16,315 nt of DNA from Comamonadaceae bacterium. Lineage in GTDB: Bacteria > Pseudomonadota > Gammaproteobacteria > Burkholderiales > Burkholderiaceae. Position numbers and translations under genes: made by a program. Location of the stretch: assembly GCA_947377705.1 (NCBI GenBank), contig CANCGU010000035.1, positions 1 to 16,315 of the forward strand. Reading direction: 5' to 3'. Positions 7,644 to 16,021 of this stretch are shown here, in pieces. Positions within the stretch are counted from its first letter, which is position 1. Each line of letters opens with the position of its first letter. The notes beneath the pieces are model-generated. The model saw only the letters and a list, made by a program, of their open reading frames with translations. It made no database searches and was not told the DNA's origin.

Positions 7644-10600
7644 TTAAGGCATCATCTCCGCCGGGATTTCCATCGGACCTTTGCCACTGTACTTTTCAAG
7701 GTAGATGTAAATCACGGGCGTGATATAGAGCGTGATCACTTGCGAGAACGCCAAACCACCCACCACCACAATGCCCAAAGGCATGCGCAACTCAGCGCCT
7801 GCACCCAGCCCCAAAGCAATCGGCAAAGCGCCCATCATGGCCGCGAGCGTGGTCATCAAAATAGGACGAAACCTCGTCAAACAAGCTGTGCGAATAGCTT
7901 CACGTGGCGTCATGTTGTGCTGGCGTTGCGCTTCAAGCGCGAAGTCAATCATCAAAATTGCATTCTTCTTCACGATACCAATCAGCAATAAGATACCGAT
8001 GGTTGCAATGATGGTCAGTTCCATACCAAATAATCTCAGGAACAAAAGCGCACCAATCGCTGCTGATGGCAAGCCAGCCAAAATTGTGAGTGGGTGGATG
8101 TAGCTTTCGTACAAAACACCTAACAAGATGTAAATCACAAAGATGGCGCTGACCAACAAAATGATTTGCCCTGACTGGCCACTTTGAAACACCGCCGCAT
8201 CGCCGCCATAGCTAGTGATGATAGTGGCGGGCAACTCGATGTCTTTGGTGAACTGGTCGATCTTAGAAGTTGCATCACCCAAAGGCACATCAGGCGCCAG
8301 ATTAAACGAAATCGTGACCGCAGGAATTTGACCCTGATGGTTAACCGCTGTTGGGCCAATGAAGCGTTTGAAGTTCGCCACGCTCGAAAGCGGCACCAAA
8401 CGATCCGTAGCGCGACCGCGCACATAGATGTCGTTCAAGCCCGCTTCGAATTGGCGACTTTCTTCCAGTGACTCCAAAATCACTTGATAAGTGTTGACTG
8501 GTGTGTAAATAGTGGAGATTTGCTTTTCGCCATACGACGAATACAAAGCCGTCCGAATGTCGGCCATGGTCACGCCCGCACTAGCGGCTTTTTCGCGGTT
8601 GATGTCGACCAACACGTTCAAGCCTTTGAGCTGTGAGTCGGTGGTAACGTCGCGAAAGATGGGGTCTGCACGCATTTGACGAACCATCTTTTCTGACCAC
8701 TCGTTCACACCATCAAAGCCCACGCTTTGCAAGATGAACTGGTAACGGCTTTTACTGACCTTGCCACCGAGCTGCAAGTTTTGAATGGGACGCATGTATA
8801 CGTTCAAGCCAGGCAAAGAGCGGAACTTGTTACGCAAACCTTCCAACACTTTTTGCATCGGTGCGCGGTCACTTTTGGGCTTGAGGTTCAAAAACATGCG
8901 GCCATTGTTGGGTAAGTTGCCACTGGCACCACCCCCGCCTACGAATGACACCATGCTCAGCACGTTAGGGTCGTTCTTTACCATTTCCGCGGCCTGGTCT
9001 TGCAAAGCCAACATGGCTGAAAACGAAATGTCTTCTGCAGCTTCTGTGGTCATCAAAATTTGACCCAAGTCTTCTTCAGGGAAGAAGCCCTTGGGCACCC
9101 AGATGTACATGGCAATGGTCACCACAAATGTGCCAATGGCCACACCCAGCACGTAGCGCTGATGGGCCAAACACCAGTCCAAGCTGGACTCGTATTTGCG
9201 CAGCACTGCATGGAAAATTTCATCGAACTTGACGGTGATCCAATAGTCTTTCGGCTCCTCGCCATGCTTGGGCAAGAAGCGGCTGCACAACATGGGCACC
9301 AAGGTGAGCGACACGATGGCCGACACCAGAATGGACAGCGACACCACCACTGCAAACTCACGGAATAGCAGACCAATAGGCCCAGGCATGAAGAAGATGG
9401 GAATGAACACAGCCACCAACGAAATTGAAATCGAGATGATGGTGAAGCCCACTTCTTTACTGCCCTTCAAAGCAGCTTTCAGCGGATGCATGCCCTCTTC
9501 CACATAGCGCACGATGTTCTCTAGCACCACGATGGAGTCATCAACCACCAAGCCCACAGCCAACGTGATACCCAACAGCGACACGTTATCTAAACTAAAG
9601 CCCAGCCAGTACATCAAAAAGAACGCACCAATCAACGAGACCGGCAAACTCAAAGCCGGAATGATGGTGGCTGCTGCGTGTTTCAAGAACAAGAAGATCA
9701 CCAACACCACCAACACAATGGTCAAGGCCAAGGTGTAGTTCACGTCGTGAATGGACTCGCGGATCGACAAAGAGCGGTCGTTGAGCAAGTTGATCTGCAT
9801 GGATGCAGGCATTTGCTTTTCGAACTGCGGAATCATGCGGCGAATGCCGTCCACCACCTTCACGGTGTTAGCACTGGGCTGGCGCAGAACCGCAATGATG
9901 ACCGAGCGCTCGCCCATGAACGAACCACTGGTTTTGACTTGTTCGTAGCTTTCGCTCACCACCGCCACATCTGACAAACGGATGGGCACACCATTGCGTT
10001 GTGCGATTAGTAGATCTGCGAATTCTTTAGCACGGACCAATTGCGGGTTGGCATAAATCGTCAACGCTTGACGAGGACCATCCAACACACCCACGGGCGA
10101 ATTGGAGTTGGCTTTGTTAACAGCTTGGGCCACATCGTCCATCGTCAAGTTGTTCAAGGCCAACTTGGCGGGGTTGGCACGCACGCGCACAGCGTAGCGT
10201 TTTTGACCATAGACCAAGACTTGCGCCACACCGTCGATGGTGGACAAGTTCGGAGAAATCAGGTTTTCCGCATAGTCGCTAACCTCGAACAAGTTCATCG
10301 CTGGAGAATTCAAGGTCATGAACAACACCGGCGCATCCGCAGGGTTGACCTTTCGATACGACGGCGGCGTAGTCATCTCAATGGGAAGGCGACGCTGTGC
10401 ACGCAGCAAGGCGGCCTGAACGTCTACGGCAGCCTTGTCGATGTCGCGGTCGTTGTTGAATTCCAGCGTGATGCTGGTGGTGCTCAAAAAGTTGGTTGAG
10501 CTAATGACGGTAATACCGTCAATCGTGGAGAACTCTTTCTCCAAGGGCAAGGCCACAGAGGCTGCCATGTTTTCTGGACTGGCGCCCGACAAAGTGGCCG

Positions 10601-10742
10601 ATACCTGAATGACCGGGCTGTTAAAGCTAGGCAGCGCGGCCACGGGAATTTTGGTATAGGCAATGACACCCGCCACCACGGTTGCCATGGACAGCAAAAT
10701 CGTCATCACGGGACGACGAATGCAGAGTTCTGAAATCGTCAT
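7644..10742 (-). CDS. RND efflux pump inner-membrane permease (HAE1 type, MdtB/C-like)
   Basis: A 1032-residue proton-driven resistance-nodulation-division permease, the usual length for AcrB/MdtC proteins. It would export drugs or other amphiphiles from the periplasm or inner membrane through a tripartite channel. The N-terminus has the family pattern of helix 1 (ISELCIRRPVMTILLSMATV) followed by a periplasmic porter domain. The proton-relay aspartates Asp401-Asp402 are in GLVVDDSIVVLENI on helix 4, and Lys926 (IVKKNAILMIDF) corresponds to AcrB Lys940. Two large periplasmic loops lie at about 35-330 and 555-860. Segments such as LPVSLIGAFF and EEGMHPLKAALKGSKEVGF resemble MdtC more than AcrB. 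The start ATG overlaps the adaptor stop (ATGA, 10739-10742). Substrate cannot be read from sequence. No TolC-like channel gene is in the window. Confidence 0.95.
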   Translation of the reverse strand: MTISELCIRRPVMTILLSMATVVAGVIAYTKIPVAALPSFNSPVIQVSATLSGASPENMAASVALPLEKEFSTIDGITVISSTNFLSTTSITLEFNNDRDIDKAAVDVQAALLRAQRRLPIEMTTPPSYRKVNPADAPVLFMTLNSPAMNLFEVSDYAENLISPNLSTIDGVAQVLVYGQKRYAVRVRANPAKLALNNLTMDDVAQAVNKANSNSPVGVLDGPRQALTIYANPQLVRAKEFADLLIAQRNGVPIRLSDVAVVSESYEQVKTSGSFMGERSVIIAVLRQPSANTVKVVDGIRRMIPQFEKQMPASMQINLLNDRSLSIRESIHDVNYTLALTIVLVVLVIFLFLKHAAATIIPALSLPVSLIGAFFLMYWLGFSLDNVSLLGITLAVGLVVDDSIVVLENIVRYVEEGMHPLKAALKGSKEVGFTIISISISLVAVFIPIFFMPGPIGLLFREFAVVVSLSILVSAIVSLTLVPMLCSRFLPKHGEEPKDYWITVKFDEIFHAVLRKYESSLDWCLAHQRYVLGVAIGTFVVTIAMYIWVPKGFFPEEDLGQILMTTEAAEDISFSAMLALQDQAAEMVKNDPNVLSMVSFVGGGGASGNLPNNGRMFLNLKPKSDRAPMQKVLEGLRNKFRSLPGLNVYMRPIQNLQLGGKVSKSRYQFILQSVGFDGVNEWSEKMVRQMRADPIFRDVTTDSQLKGLNVLVDINREKAASAGVTMADIRTALYSSYGEKQISTIYTPVNTYQVILESLEESRQFEAGLNDIYVRGRATDRLVPLSSVANFKRFIGPTAVNHQGQIPAVTISFNLAPDVPLGDATSKIDQFTKDIELPATIITSYGGDAAVFQSGQSGQIILLVSAIFVIYILLGVLYESYIHPLTILAGLPSAAIGALLFLRLFGMELTIIATIGILLLIGIVKKNAILMIDFALEAQRQHNMTPREAIRTACLTRFRPILMTTLAAMMGALPIALGLGAGAELRMPLGIVVVGGLAFSQVITLYITPVIYIYLEKYSGKGPMEIPAEMMP

Positions 10743-11947
10743 TTTTGTGCTTCGGCTTTGGTTTCTGGCTTGGCTTCAGGTTTTGCATCAGCCTTGTCTT
10801 TTGGCTTCGCATCGCTCTTGGCGTCTCCTTTGGTTGGTGCCTCTTTTACTTTGCCATTAGGGCGCAAGTTTTGTTTGCCTTCCACCACCACTTTGTCACC
10901 CGCATTAATGCCGGTGATGACCGCAAAGCCTTGGCTTTGGGCTTGTACTTTGACGGACTTCAGAGCCACCGTATTTTCGGCATCCACCACAAACACTTGG
11001 TCGCCTCGGGCGTTCGTCACAACGGCTTGCGAGGGCACCACCAAGACATCTTTGAAGTTACCAGCCTGAACCTGCAGACGCACGAACTGACCGGGAATTA
11101 AGGTGTGGTCACCATTGTCCACGACCGCCTTGACCTTCACCGCACCAATCGCTTGGTCAACTTGGTTGTCAATCACATAGACCTTGCCTTCACGCTTTTT
11201 GCCATCGCCCATTTGGAAACTAATGGTGGGCGTTTGGCCCGCTTGCTGCGCAGCAAACAAAGCAGGCAAAGCACTTTCTGGCACGGTGAACTGCACGTTC
11301 ATGGGGTTCAACTGTGTGATGGTGACCATCGCGCCTTGGGTGGTGGTGGTCGTCGCGGTGGTGCTGGTAGACACCGTGTTGCCGGGCTGCACCAATGCGC
11401 CAGGAAACACGTTGATGATGCCCGCACGACCCGTGATGGGTGAGCGAATGTTGTCGTAGCTCAATGCCGCTTGCGCTGCACGCGCAGCAGCCTGGGCGGC
11501 TTGCGCATTGGCGCGTGCGGTGTCGACCGCACCTTGCGCCACAAACTGTTGACGCAGCAGCTCTTCAGCCCGGTTGAGTTGACGCTGGGCATCGTCTGCT
11601 GTGGCTTGCGCTTTGTCGTAATTGGCGCGATCTGCGCGGTCGTCCAAGCTAATCAGCATGTCACCCGCTTTGACCATTTGACCTTCTTTGATATGAACCT
11701 TGCCCACCACGTTCGTCACTTGCGGACGAATGTCAACAATGTTGGCGGCCACAGTGCTGCCGGTGGCATCTAAGACCACGGGAAAGTCACGTTGCTCCAC
11801 CACAAATGTGGTCACCGTTTGCACCGCCGATTTGGTCTGTGCATTGTCAGCAGGCCAAAAATATTTGGCAGCGCCACCGGCCAGCGCAAGCGCAACAGCT
11901 ACCCAAATCAAACTCTTTTTGGTGACTTTTTTAGACTTGTATTTCAT
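10739..11947 (-). CDS. RND efflux periplasmic adaptor subunit (membrane fusion protein, MdtA/MexE-like)
   Basis: Links the RND pump to an outer-membrane channel. From the ATG at 11945-11947 the protein has 402 residues: a basic start (MKYKSKKVTKKS), a hydrophobic export/anchor segment at about 12-26, then a biotinyl-lipoyl-like half (VVGKVHIKEGQMVKAGD). An alanine/glutamine-rich alpha-hairpin follows (about 100-165, with QAAQAAARAAQAALSYDNI), then SPITGRAG of the second lipoyl half and the beta-barrel and membrane-proximal domains. No lipobox cysteine is present, so it is probably not a lipoprotein. The last 30 residues or so are a low-complexity Lys/Ala/Asp/Pro/Glu tail. A TTG at 11956 would add three residues; no Shine-Dalgarno supports either start. 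First gene of a two-gene operon with the pump. Confidence 0.93.
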   Translation of the reverse strand: MKYKSKKVTKKSLIWVAVALALAGGAAKYFWPADNAQTKSAVQTVTTFVVEQRDFPVVLDATGSTVAANIVDIRPQVTNVVGKVHIKEGQMVKAGDMLISLDDRADRANYDKAQATADDAQRQLNRAEELLRQQFVAQGAVDTARANAQAAQAAARAAQAALSYDNIRSPITGRAGIINVFPGALVQPGNTVSTSTTATTTTTQGAMVTITQLNPMNVQFTVPESALPALFAAQQAGQTPTISFQMGDGKKREGKVYVIDNQVDQAIGAVKVKAVVDNGDHTLIPGQFVRLQVQAGNFKDVLVVPSQAVVTNARGDQVFVVDAENTVALKSVKVQAQSQGFAVITGINAGDKVVVEGKQNLRPNGKVKEAPTKGDAKSDAKPKDKADAKPEAKPETKAEAQK

Positions 11948-11958
11948 AGCGAGCAAAA

Positions 11959-11987
11959 ATTCTATGTGCGTATATTGACAACAGCAA
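11959..11987 (-). promoter_or_regulatory. Candidate sigma-70 promoter of the RND efflux operon
   Basis: On the minus strand TTGCTG (11987-11982) and TAGAAT (11964-11959) are separated by 17 nt; the -10 matches five of six bases, the -35 only three. Transcription would begin about 5 nt before the adaptor ATG, giving a nearly leaderless mRNA, consistent with the missing Shine-Dalgarno. A weak prediction. Confidence 0.3.
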
Positions 11988-12005
11988 ACAATGTACCAGT
12001 TACAC

Positions 12006-12023
12006 CCGCTTTAAGCCGCTTTA
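12006..12023. repeat. Tandem 8-bp direct repeat upstream of the RND operon (possible operator)
   Basis: CCGCTTTA occurs at 12006-12013 and again at 12016-12023, exactly one helical turn (10 bp) apart. It reads TAAAGCGG twice toward the efflux operon. The pair ends 18 bp upstream of the candidate -35. Same-face direct repeats with 10-11 bp period are typical of sites for OmpR-family response regulators. The remaining DNA between 11948 and 12078 shows no gene. Confidence 0.4.
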
Positions 12024-12078
12024 CAGCCTTACGAGAGCCCATCAAAGAGTGACCTTTACAACAGCTTCACAGAAAGTG

Positions 12079-12531
12079 TCACTTAGCTGACAGGGCCAAT
12101 TCCACCCCTCGGTTAGCCAAGCCATCCGCCCGCTCGTTGTCCACATGCCCCGCGTGGCCCTTGACCCAGTGCCAAACGATGTCGTGATCACCTTGGTGGG
12201 TCAATGCGTCGAGCTGCTGCCATAGATCGGCATTTTTCACAGGCTGCTTGGCCGCGGTTCGCCAGCTGCGGGCTTTCCAGCCGTGAATCCACTCGGTGAT
12301 GCCTTTGCGCACGTATTCGCTGTCTAAGTACAAAGCCACGACACAGGGGCGCTTCAAGGCGCGCAGGGCTTCGATGACGGCCATGAGTTCCATGCGGTTG
12401 TTGGTGGTGTCCAGCTCGCCACCAAACAGCTCTTTTTCTTGACCCGAGGGCGAGCGCAGCAACGCGCCCCAGCCGCCAGGGCCTGGGTTGCCCTTGCAAG
12501 CGCCATCTGTGTAAATTTCAACGGTGTTCAT
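12079..12531 (-). CDS. rnhA: Ribonuclease HI
   Basis: Degrades the RNA strand of RNA-DNA hybrids, such as R-loops and primer remnants, in the cytosol using two divalent metal ions. The 150-residue length is close to the E. coli enzyme (155). Catalytic residues are in place: Asp9 ([15 protein letters not shown]), Glu48 (NNRMELMAV), Asp70 (YLDSEYV), His126 (VKGHAGH) and Asp136 (NERADGLAN). The start ATG lies inside the 3' end of the yafS-like gene (14-nt overlap), with an AAGGA ribosome-binding site at 12536-12540, 4 nt upstream. Translation is therefore probably coupled. In E. coli rnhA neighbours dnaQ; here the downstream side is the efflux operon instead. Confidence 0.97.
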   Translation of the reverse strand: MNTVEIYTDGACKGNPGPGGWGALLRSPSGQEKELFGGELDTTNNRMELMAVIEALRALKRPCVVALYLDSEYVRKGITEWIHGWKARSWRTAAKQPVKNADLWQQLDALTHQGDHDIVWHWVKGHAGHVDNERADGLANRGVELALSAK

Positions 12532-13279
12532 TCATTCCTTTTGATGCCGTATTGGAGGCTGTCGTCACGACGGTGGCGGCGCGAGGTACCGCTTTTTTCC
12601 AAGCGGGTGACATCAGTCGCATGCCATGCACGCGCTTGACGGCCACCAGGCCATACACCGCGCCCAAAATAGGCCACCAGCGCACGCCCGCCTCATCCAT
12701 CCAATGCCAGCGACCCAACCAACGCTCAGTTTTCACCGCCGGGCGGTAGCAACCAAAACTGGTGGACTCCACCTCAAAGCTCAGCAGTTGAAGCCAATCG
12801 CGCAAGCGGCGCTGGCCAATGAAATCGCCCACCTCCGAAAAACCTCGTCGGCAGCTCTTACTCAAGCCCCAGAGGCTGTTGGGATTGAAGCCACAAATCA
12901 CCACCCGCCCCTCGGGCACCAAGACGCGCTCGACCTCGCGCAAGGTGGCGTGCGGGTCGTAGCTCAGCTCAAGGGTGTGGGGCAACACCAGCAGGTCCAA
13001 ACTGGCACTGGGAAACGGTAAGGCTTCGTAGTTGGTCAACAGCACTTCGCGGCCCAAGGGCCATGGCTCGGGGTGCATGTCGCAGGCCAGCCAACGGTGG
13101 GGCATACGATTGGCCTGCAAAGCATCAATCGCAGAAAAGCCCAACTGCAAGGCATGAAAACCAAACACATCGGCCACTGCACGGTCTAAATACGTTTGTT
13201 CCCACGCGCACAAGTACTGTCCGGCGGGGGACGCCAGCCAGTCAGGCAAACTATCGTTTTTTAAAGGTGTGGATGACAT
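12518..13279 (-). CDS. yafS: YafS-like class I SAM-dependent methyltransferase
   Basis: Putative cytosolic methyltransferase of the Methyltransf_11 type, substrate unknown; 253 residues from the ATG at 13277-13279. It resembles what I recall of E. coli YafS: a 'GFHxLxxG' segment ([14 protein letters not shown]), [18 protein letters not shown], a [11 protein letters not shown] helix, and [10 protein letters not shown], then [11 protein letters not shown]. The neighbourhood (mltD-gloB divergent from this gene, then rnhA) is the same as in E. coli, which supports orthology. The glycine-rich motif I normally seen in SAM enzymes is degenerate here, so activity is not assured. A TTG at 13312 would extend the frame by 11 residues but lacks a ribosome-binding site. 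The start codon overlaps the divergent gloB start, and the 3' end overlaps rnhA. Confidence 0.82.
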   Translation of the reverse strand: MSSTPLKNDSLPDWLASPAGQYLCAWEQTYLDRAVADVFGFHALQLGFSAIDALQANRMPHRWLACDMHPEPWPLGREVLLTNYEALPFPSASLDLLVLPHTLELSYDPHATLREVERVLVPEGRVVICGFNPNSLWGLSKSCRRGFSEVGDFIGQRRLRDWLQLLSFEVESTSFGCYRPAVKTERWLGRWHWMDEAGVRWWPILGAVYGLVAVKRVHGMRLMSPAWKKAVPRAATVVTTASNTASKGMNEHR

Positions 13280-14060
13280 GAAGCTGATTGCACTGCCCGC
13301 GTTCTCTGACAACTACCTGTGGTTGTGGCAACAAGACCAAATGGCCGTGGTGGTCGACCCCGGTGACGCTGCGCCTGTGTTGCAAGCGCTGGCCGACCAC
13401 GGTTTGACATTGGCCGCGATTCTAGTCACCCACCACCATGCTGACCATGTCGGCGGTGTGCGTGAACTCCACTTGACCACCGGCGCCCAAGTGTTTGGGC
13501 CTGCCCGCGAGGACGTGCCTGCGCCCTTCACCCCCGTCATGCACGGCGATCATCTTGAATTGCTGGGCCAAACCCTGGCGATCTTGGATGTACCAGGCCA
13601 CACGGCGGGCCATGTGGCCTACTTTTTACCCAATGCCCCTCAAACGCCGGTGCTGTTTTGCGGCGACACCTTGTTTTCAGGCGGCTGCGGCCGTATTTTC
13701 GAAGGCACGCCCGCACAAATGCTGGCTTCGCTAGACAGCTTGGCGGCATTGCCCCCAACCACGCGGGTGTGCTGCGCCCACGAGTACACTCTTGCCAACT
13801 TGCGATTCGCTCTCGCGGTAGAACCTGACAACACAGACTTGCAGGCCTACATGGCGCATTGCCAACAGCTCAGAGCCCAGGGAACCCCAACCCTTCCCGC
13901 CCAGCTTGGCACCGAATTGCAAATCAACCCGTTTTTACGGGCTCGACACCCCCGTGTGCGACAAGCTGTTGCACAACACGCTGGACTCTCAGCGCTCGAA
14001 CAAACCGACGATGTGGCTGTGTTTGCAGCCCTTCGTGAATGGAAGAACGATTTCAGATGA
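13278..14060 (+). CDS. gloB: Hydroxyacylglutathione hydrolase (glyoxalase II)
   Basis: Hydrolyses S-D-lactoylglutathione to D-lactate and glutathione, completing methylglyoxal detoxification in the cytosol. It is a 260-residue metallo-beta-lactamase-fold protein of usual length. The binuclear metal site is visible: THHHADH with His52, His54, Asp56 and His57, His108 (VPGHTAGH), the bridging Asp130 (FCGDTLFSGGCGR) and His168 (CAHEYT). I chose the ATG at 13278, with AAAGG at 13263-13267 ten nt upstream; a GTG at 13269 would add three residues but lies too close to that site. Its stop overlaps the mltD start (ATGA), so the two are cotranscribed. It is divergent from the yafS-like gene with overlapping start codons. 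Confidence 0.96.
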   Translation: MKLIALPAFSDNYLWLWQQDQMAVVVDPGDAAPVLQALADHGLTLAAILVTHHHADHVGGVRELHLTTGAQVFGPAREDVPAPFTPVMHGDHLELLGQTLAILDVPGHTAGHVAYFLPNAPQTPVLFCGDTLFSGGCGRIFEGTPAQMLASLDSLAALPPTTRVCCAHEYTLANLRFALAVEPDNTDLQAYMAHCQQLRAQGTPTLPAQLGTELQINPFLRARHPRVRQAVAQHAGLSALEQTDDVAVFAALREWKNDFR

Positions 14061-15388
14061 GATTTCTACTCGCCGTCTTTAGCCTTAGCCTTGCCCTGCT
14101 CACGGGCTGTGCCAACTTAGCCGAACCCGGGGCCAGCAGCCCCGATGGCTTAAGCCCCATTGCCAAAGGTAACGCCAAACGCGATGGTGTGGCGCAACTG
14201 AACTTGCCCAACGACTTGTGGGAACGCATCCGCAAGGGCTACAAAATGCCTGATTTGGAAAGTGACTTGGTCAACGACCGCACCCAGTGGTACGCCAACA
14301 AGCCCGACTATTTGCAGCGCATGAGCGAGCGTTCGAGCAAATACCTGTACCACATTGTTGAAGAGCTGGAAGCCCGCAAGATGCCCACCGAGCTGGCCTT
14401 GCTGCCCTTCATTGAGAGTGCGTTCAACCCACAAGCGGTGTCGAGTGCCCGTGCCAGCGGCATGTGGCAGTTCATGCCAGCCACGGGGAAAAGCTTTGAC
14501 TTGAAGCAAAACGTGTTTCGCGACGAGCGTCGTGATGTGCAAGCCTCGACCCGGGCAGCACTTGACTACCTCGAACGCCTGCACAAAATGTTTGGCGATT
14601 GGCACTTGGCGCTGGCTGCCTACAACTGGGGCGAAGGGAATGTGGGCAAAGCCATTGCACGCAACAAGCGCGCGGGCTTGCCCACGGGCTACACCGACCT
14701 GAACATGCCCATGGAAACGCGGATGTACGTGCCCAAGCTTCAGGCGATGAAAAATATCGTGGGCAATCCACCTCAATACAGCGTGGTGCTGCCCAGCATT
14801 CCCAACCACCCTTATTTTCAAAGTGTGCCCTTGCCGCGTGACATGGACGTGACTGTGGCCGCCAAGCTGGCTGACATTTCTGAACAAGACTTCAAGGCCC
14901 TCAACCCCTCGGCACACCGTCCTGTGTTGCTGGCGGCGGGCTCACCCAACATCTTGCTGCCATGGGACAACGCCGAAGTATTTCAACGCAATTACGAGGC
15001 ATCAACTTTGGGCCGCATGGCCACATGGACCGCTTGGATTGCCCCATCCACCATGAAAGTGGCAGATGCGGCCAAACGTGTGAATATGAGCGAGGCAGAC
15101 TTTCGCGCCATCAACAACATTCCGCCGCGCATGCTCATCAAAGCAGGTTCGGCACTGTTGGTACCGCGCAGCGCCAACATCATGGGGGATGTGACCGCTC
15201 AAGTGGCCGACAACGGCAAACTCGACTTGTCGCCCGAAGCCGTGGCCAAACGCAAAGCCGCAGGCAAAGCTGGCAAGCATGCCAAGGGTACGAAGCTGGC
15301 ATCTGCGAAAGAGAGCAAAGGCTCCGGCAAAAAGCAAGCCACGGCCAAGGGCGATAAAAAAGGCGACACCAAGGTCGCCAAGAAGTAA
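14057..15388 (+). CDS. mltD: Membrane-bound lytic murein transglycosylase D (lipoprotein)
   Basis: Cleaves the glycan strand of peptidoglycan between MurNAc and GlcNAc to form 1,6-anhydroMurNAc ends. From the ATG at 14057 it has 443 residues. A lipoprotein signal peptide ends in LLTGC (lipid-modified Cys18). The SLT catalytic domain (about 105-235) has catalytic Glu120 in LLPFIESAFNP, then SGMWQFMPATG and AAYNWGEGNVGKAI. Two divergent LysM-like units follow (about 265-320 and 330-380). The last 50 residues or so are Lys/Ala/Gly-rich (KAGKHAKGTKLASAKESK), a tail not part of the enzyme fold. This start gives an ATGA overlap with gloB and an intact signal peptide; the longer frame from 14039 would put EERFQ ahead of it. 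Confidence 0.94.
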   Translation: MRFLLAVFSLSLALLTGCANLAEPGASSPDGLSPIAKGNAKRDGVAQLNLPNDLWERIRKGYKMPDLESDLVNDRTQWYANKPDYLQRMSERSSKYLYHIVEELEARKMPTELALLPFIESAFNPQAVSSARASGMWQFMPATGKSFDLKQNVFRDERRDVQASTRAALDYLERLHKMFGDWHLALAAYNWGEGNVGKAIARNKRAGLPTGYTDLNMPMETRMYVPKLQAMKNIVGNPPQYSVVLPSIPNHPYFQSVPLPRDMDVTVAAKLADISEQDFKALNPSAHRPVLLAAGSPNILLPWDNAEVFQRNYEASTLGRMATWTAWIAPSTMKVADAAKRVNMSEADFRAINNIPPRMLIKAGSALLVPRSANIMGDVTAQVADNGKLDLSPEAVAKRKAAGKAGKHAKGTKLASAKESKGSGKKQATAKGDKKGDTKVAKK

Positions 15389-15424
15389 GCAACACCAAAC
15401 GCGAGGCGTTGCGCCTGCCCTTCG

Positions 15425-16021
15425 TTACGCGTCGCGCCGGTCCACCAAGGCGTGGGCAATGGTGCCCAAATCCACATACTCCAGCTCGCTGCCCACAGGC
15501 ACACCACGGGCTAGGCGCGTCACTTGTACGCCGCGCTTCTTCAAAGCCTCACCCAGCACATGGGCTGTGGCCTCACCTTCGGCGGTGAAGTTGGTGGCCA
15601 AGATGACTTCTTTCACCACGCCATCGCTGGCGCGCTCCATCAGTTTTTGCAAACCAATGTCTTTGGGACCAAAACCATCTAAGGGACTGATGCGGCCCAT
15701 CAATACAAAGTACAGGCCTTTGTAAGCAGCAGTGCGCTCCACGGCAGATTGGTCGGCGGGGGTTTCCACCACACACAAGCGGGTGGTGTCGCGGCCATCG
15801 TCCAAACAGGTATCACACACGGTTTGTGTGGTGAAGGTGTGGCAACGCTCGCAATGCTGCACTTGCGCTGCAGCTTGGTGCAGAGCCTGAGAAATCACCT
15901 CAGCGCCCTCGCGATCATGTTGCAACAAGTGGTACGCCATGCGCGAAGCCGATTTCACCCCCACGCCAGGCAAACGGCGCAAGGCCTGAATCAGGCCTTC
16001 GAGCACAGAGGTGTCGCTCAT
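15425..16021 (-). CDS. recR: Recombination mediator protein RecR
   Basis: Acts with RecF and RecO to load RecA onto SSB-coated gapped DNA in the cytosol. The 198-residue length is standard. An N-terminal helix-hairpin-helix ([20 protein letters not shown]) is followed by a C4 zinc finger with Cys57, Cys60, Cys69 and Cys72. A Toprim domain starts at [15 protein letters not shown] with Glu86. The family block [15 protein letters not shown] lies in the middle, and [16 protein letters not shown] near the end contains the Walker-like segment. The start ATG directly abuts the ybaB stop codon (TAA|ATG), so translation is probably coupled. It converges on mltD, 36 bp away, without a clear intrinsic terminator. 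Confidence 0.97.
   Translation of the reverse strand: MSDTSVLEGLIQALRRLPGVGVKSASRMAYHLLQHDREGAEVISQALHQAAAQVQHCERCHTFTTQTVCDTCLDDGRDTTRLCVVETPADQSAVERTAAYKGLYFVLMGRISPLDGFGPKDIGLQKLMERASDGVVKEVILATNFTAEGEATAHVLGEALKKRGVQVTRLARGVPVGSELEYVDLGTIAHALVDRRDA

Noticed and set aside
11975..12003. TTGACA on the plus strand with a 17-nt spacer
   Set aside because: The -10 position (AGTTAC) is poor and no plus-strand gene follows, so it is unlikely to be a promoter.
12062..12089. Inverted repeats around the rnhA stop codon, including AAGTG-T-CACTT
   Set aside because: The one-base loop and lack of a T run argue against a terminator, and the match is short enough to occur by chance.
14150..14917. 255-residue minus-strand open frame within mltD
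   Set aside because: Antisense to the SLT domain of mltD. Its composition is rich in His, Val and Gly as expected from a reverse-frame shadow, and no ribosome-binding site or family motif is seen.
15398..15416. Possible terminator in the mltD - recR convergent gap
   Set aside because: Two mutually exclusive 5-bp hairpins (AACGC/GCGTT and AGGCG/CGCCT) exist, but neither has a T run, so I do not call an intrinsic terminator.
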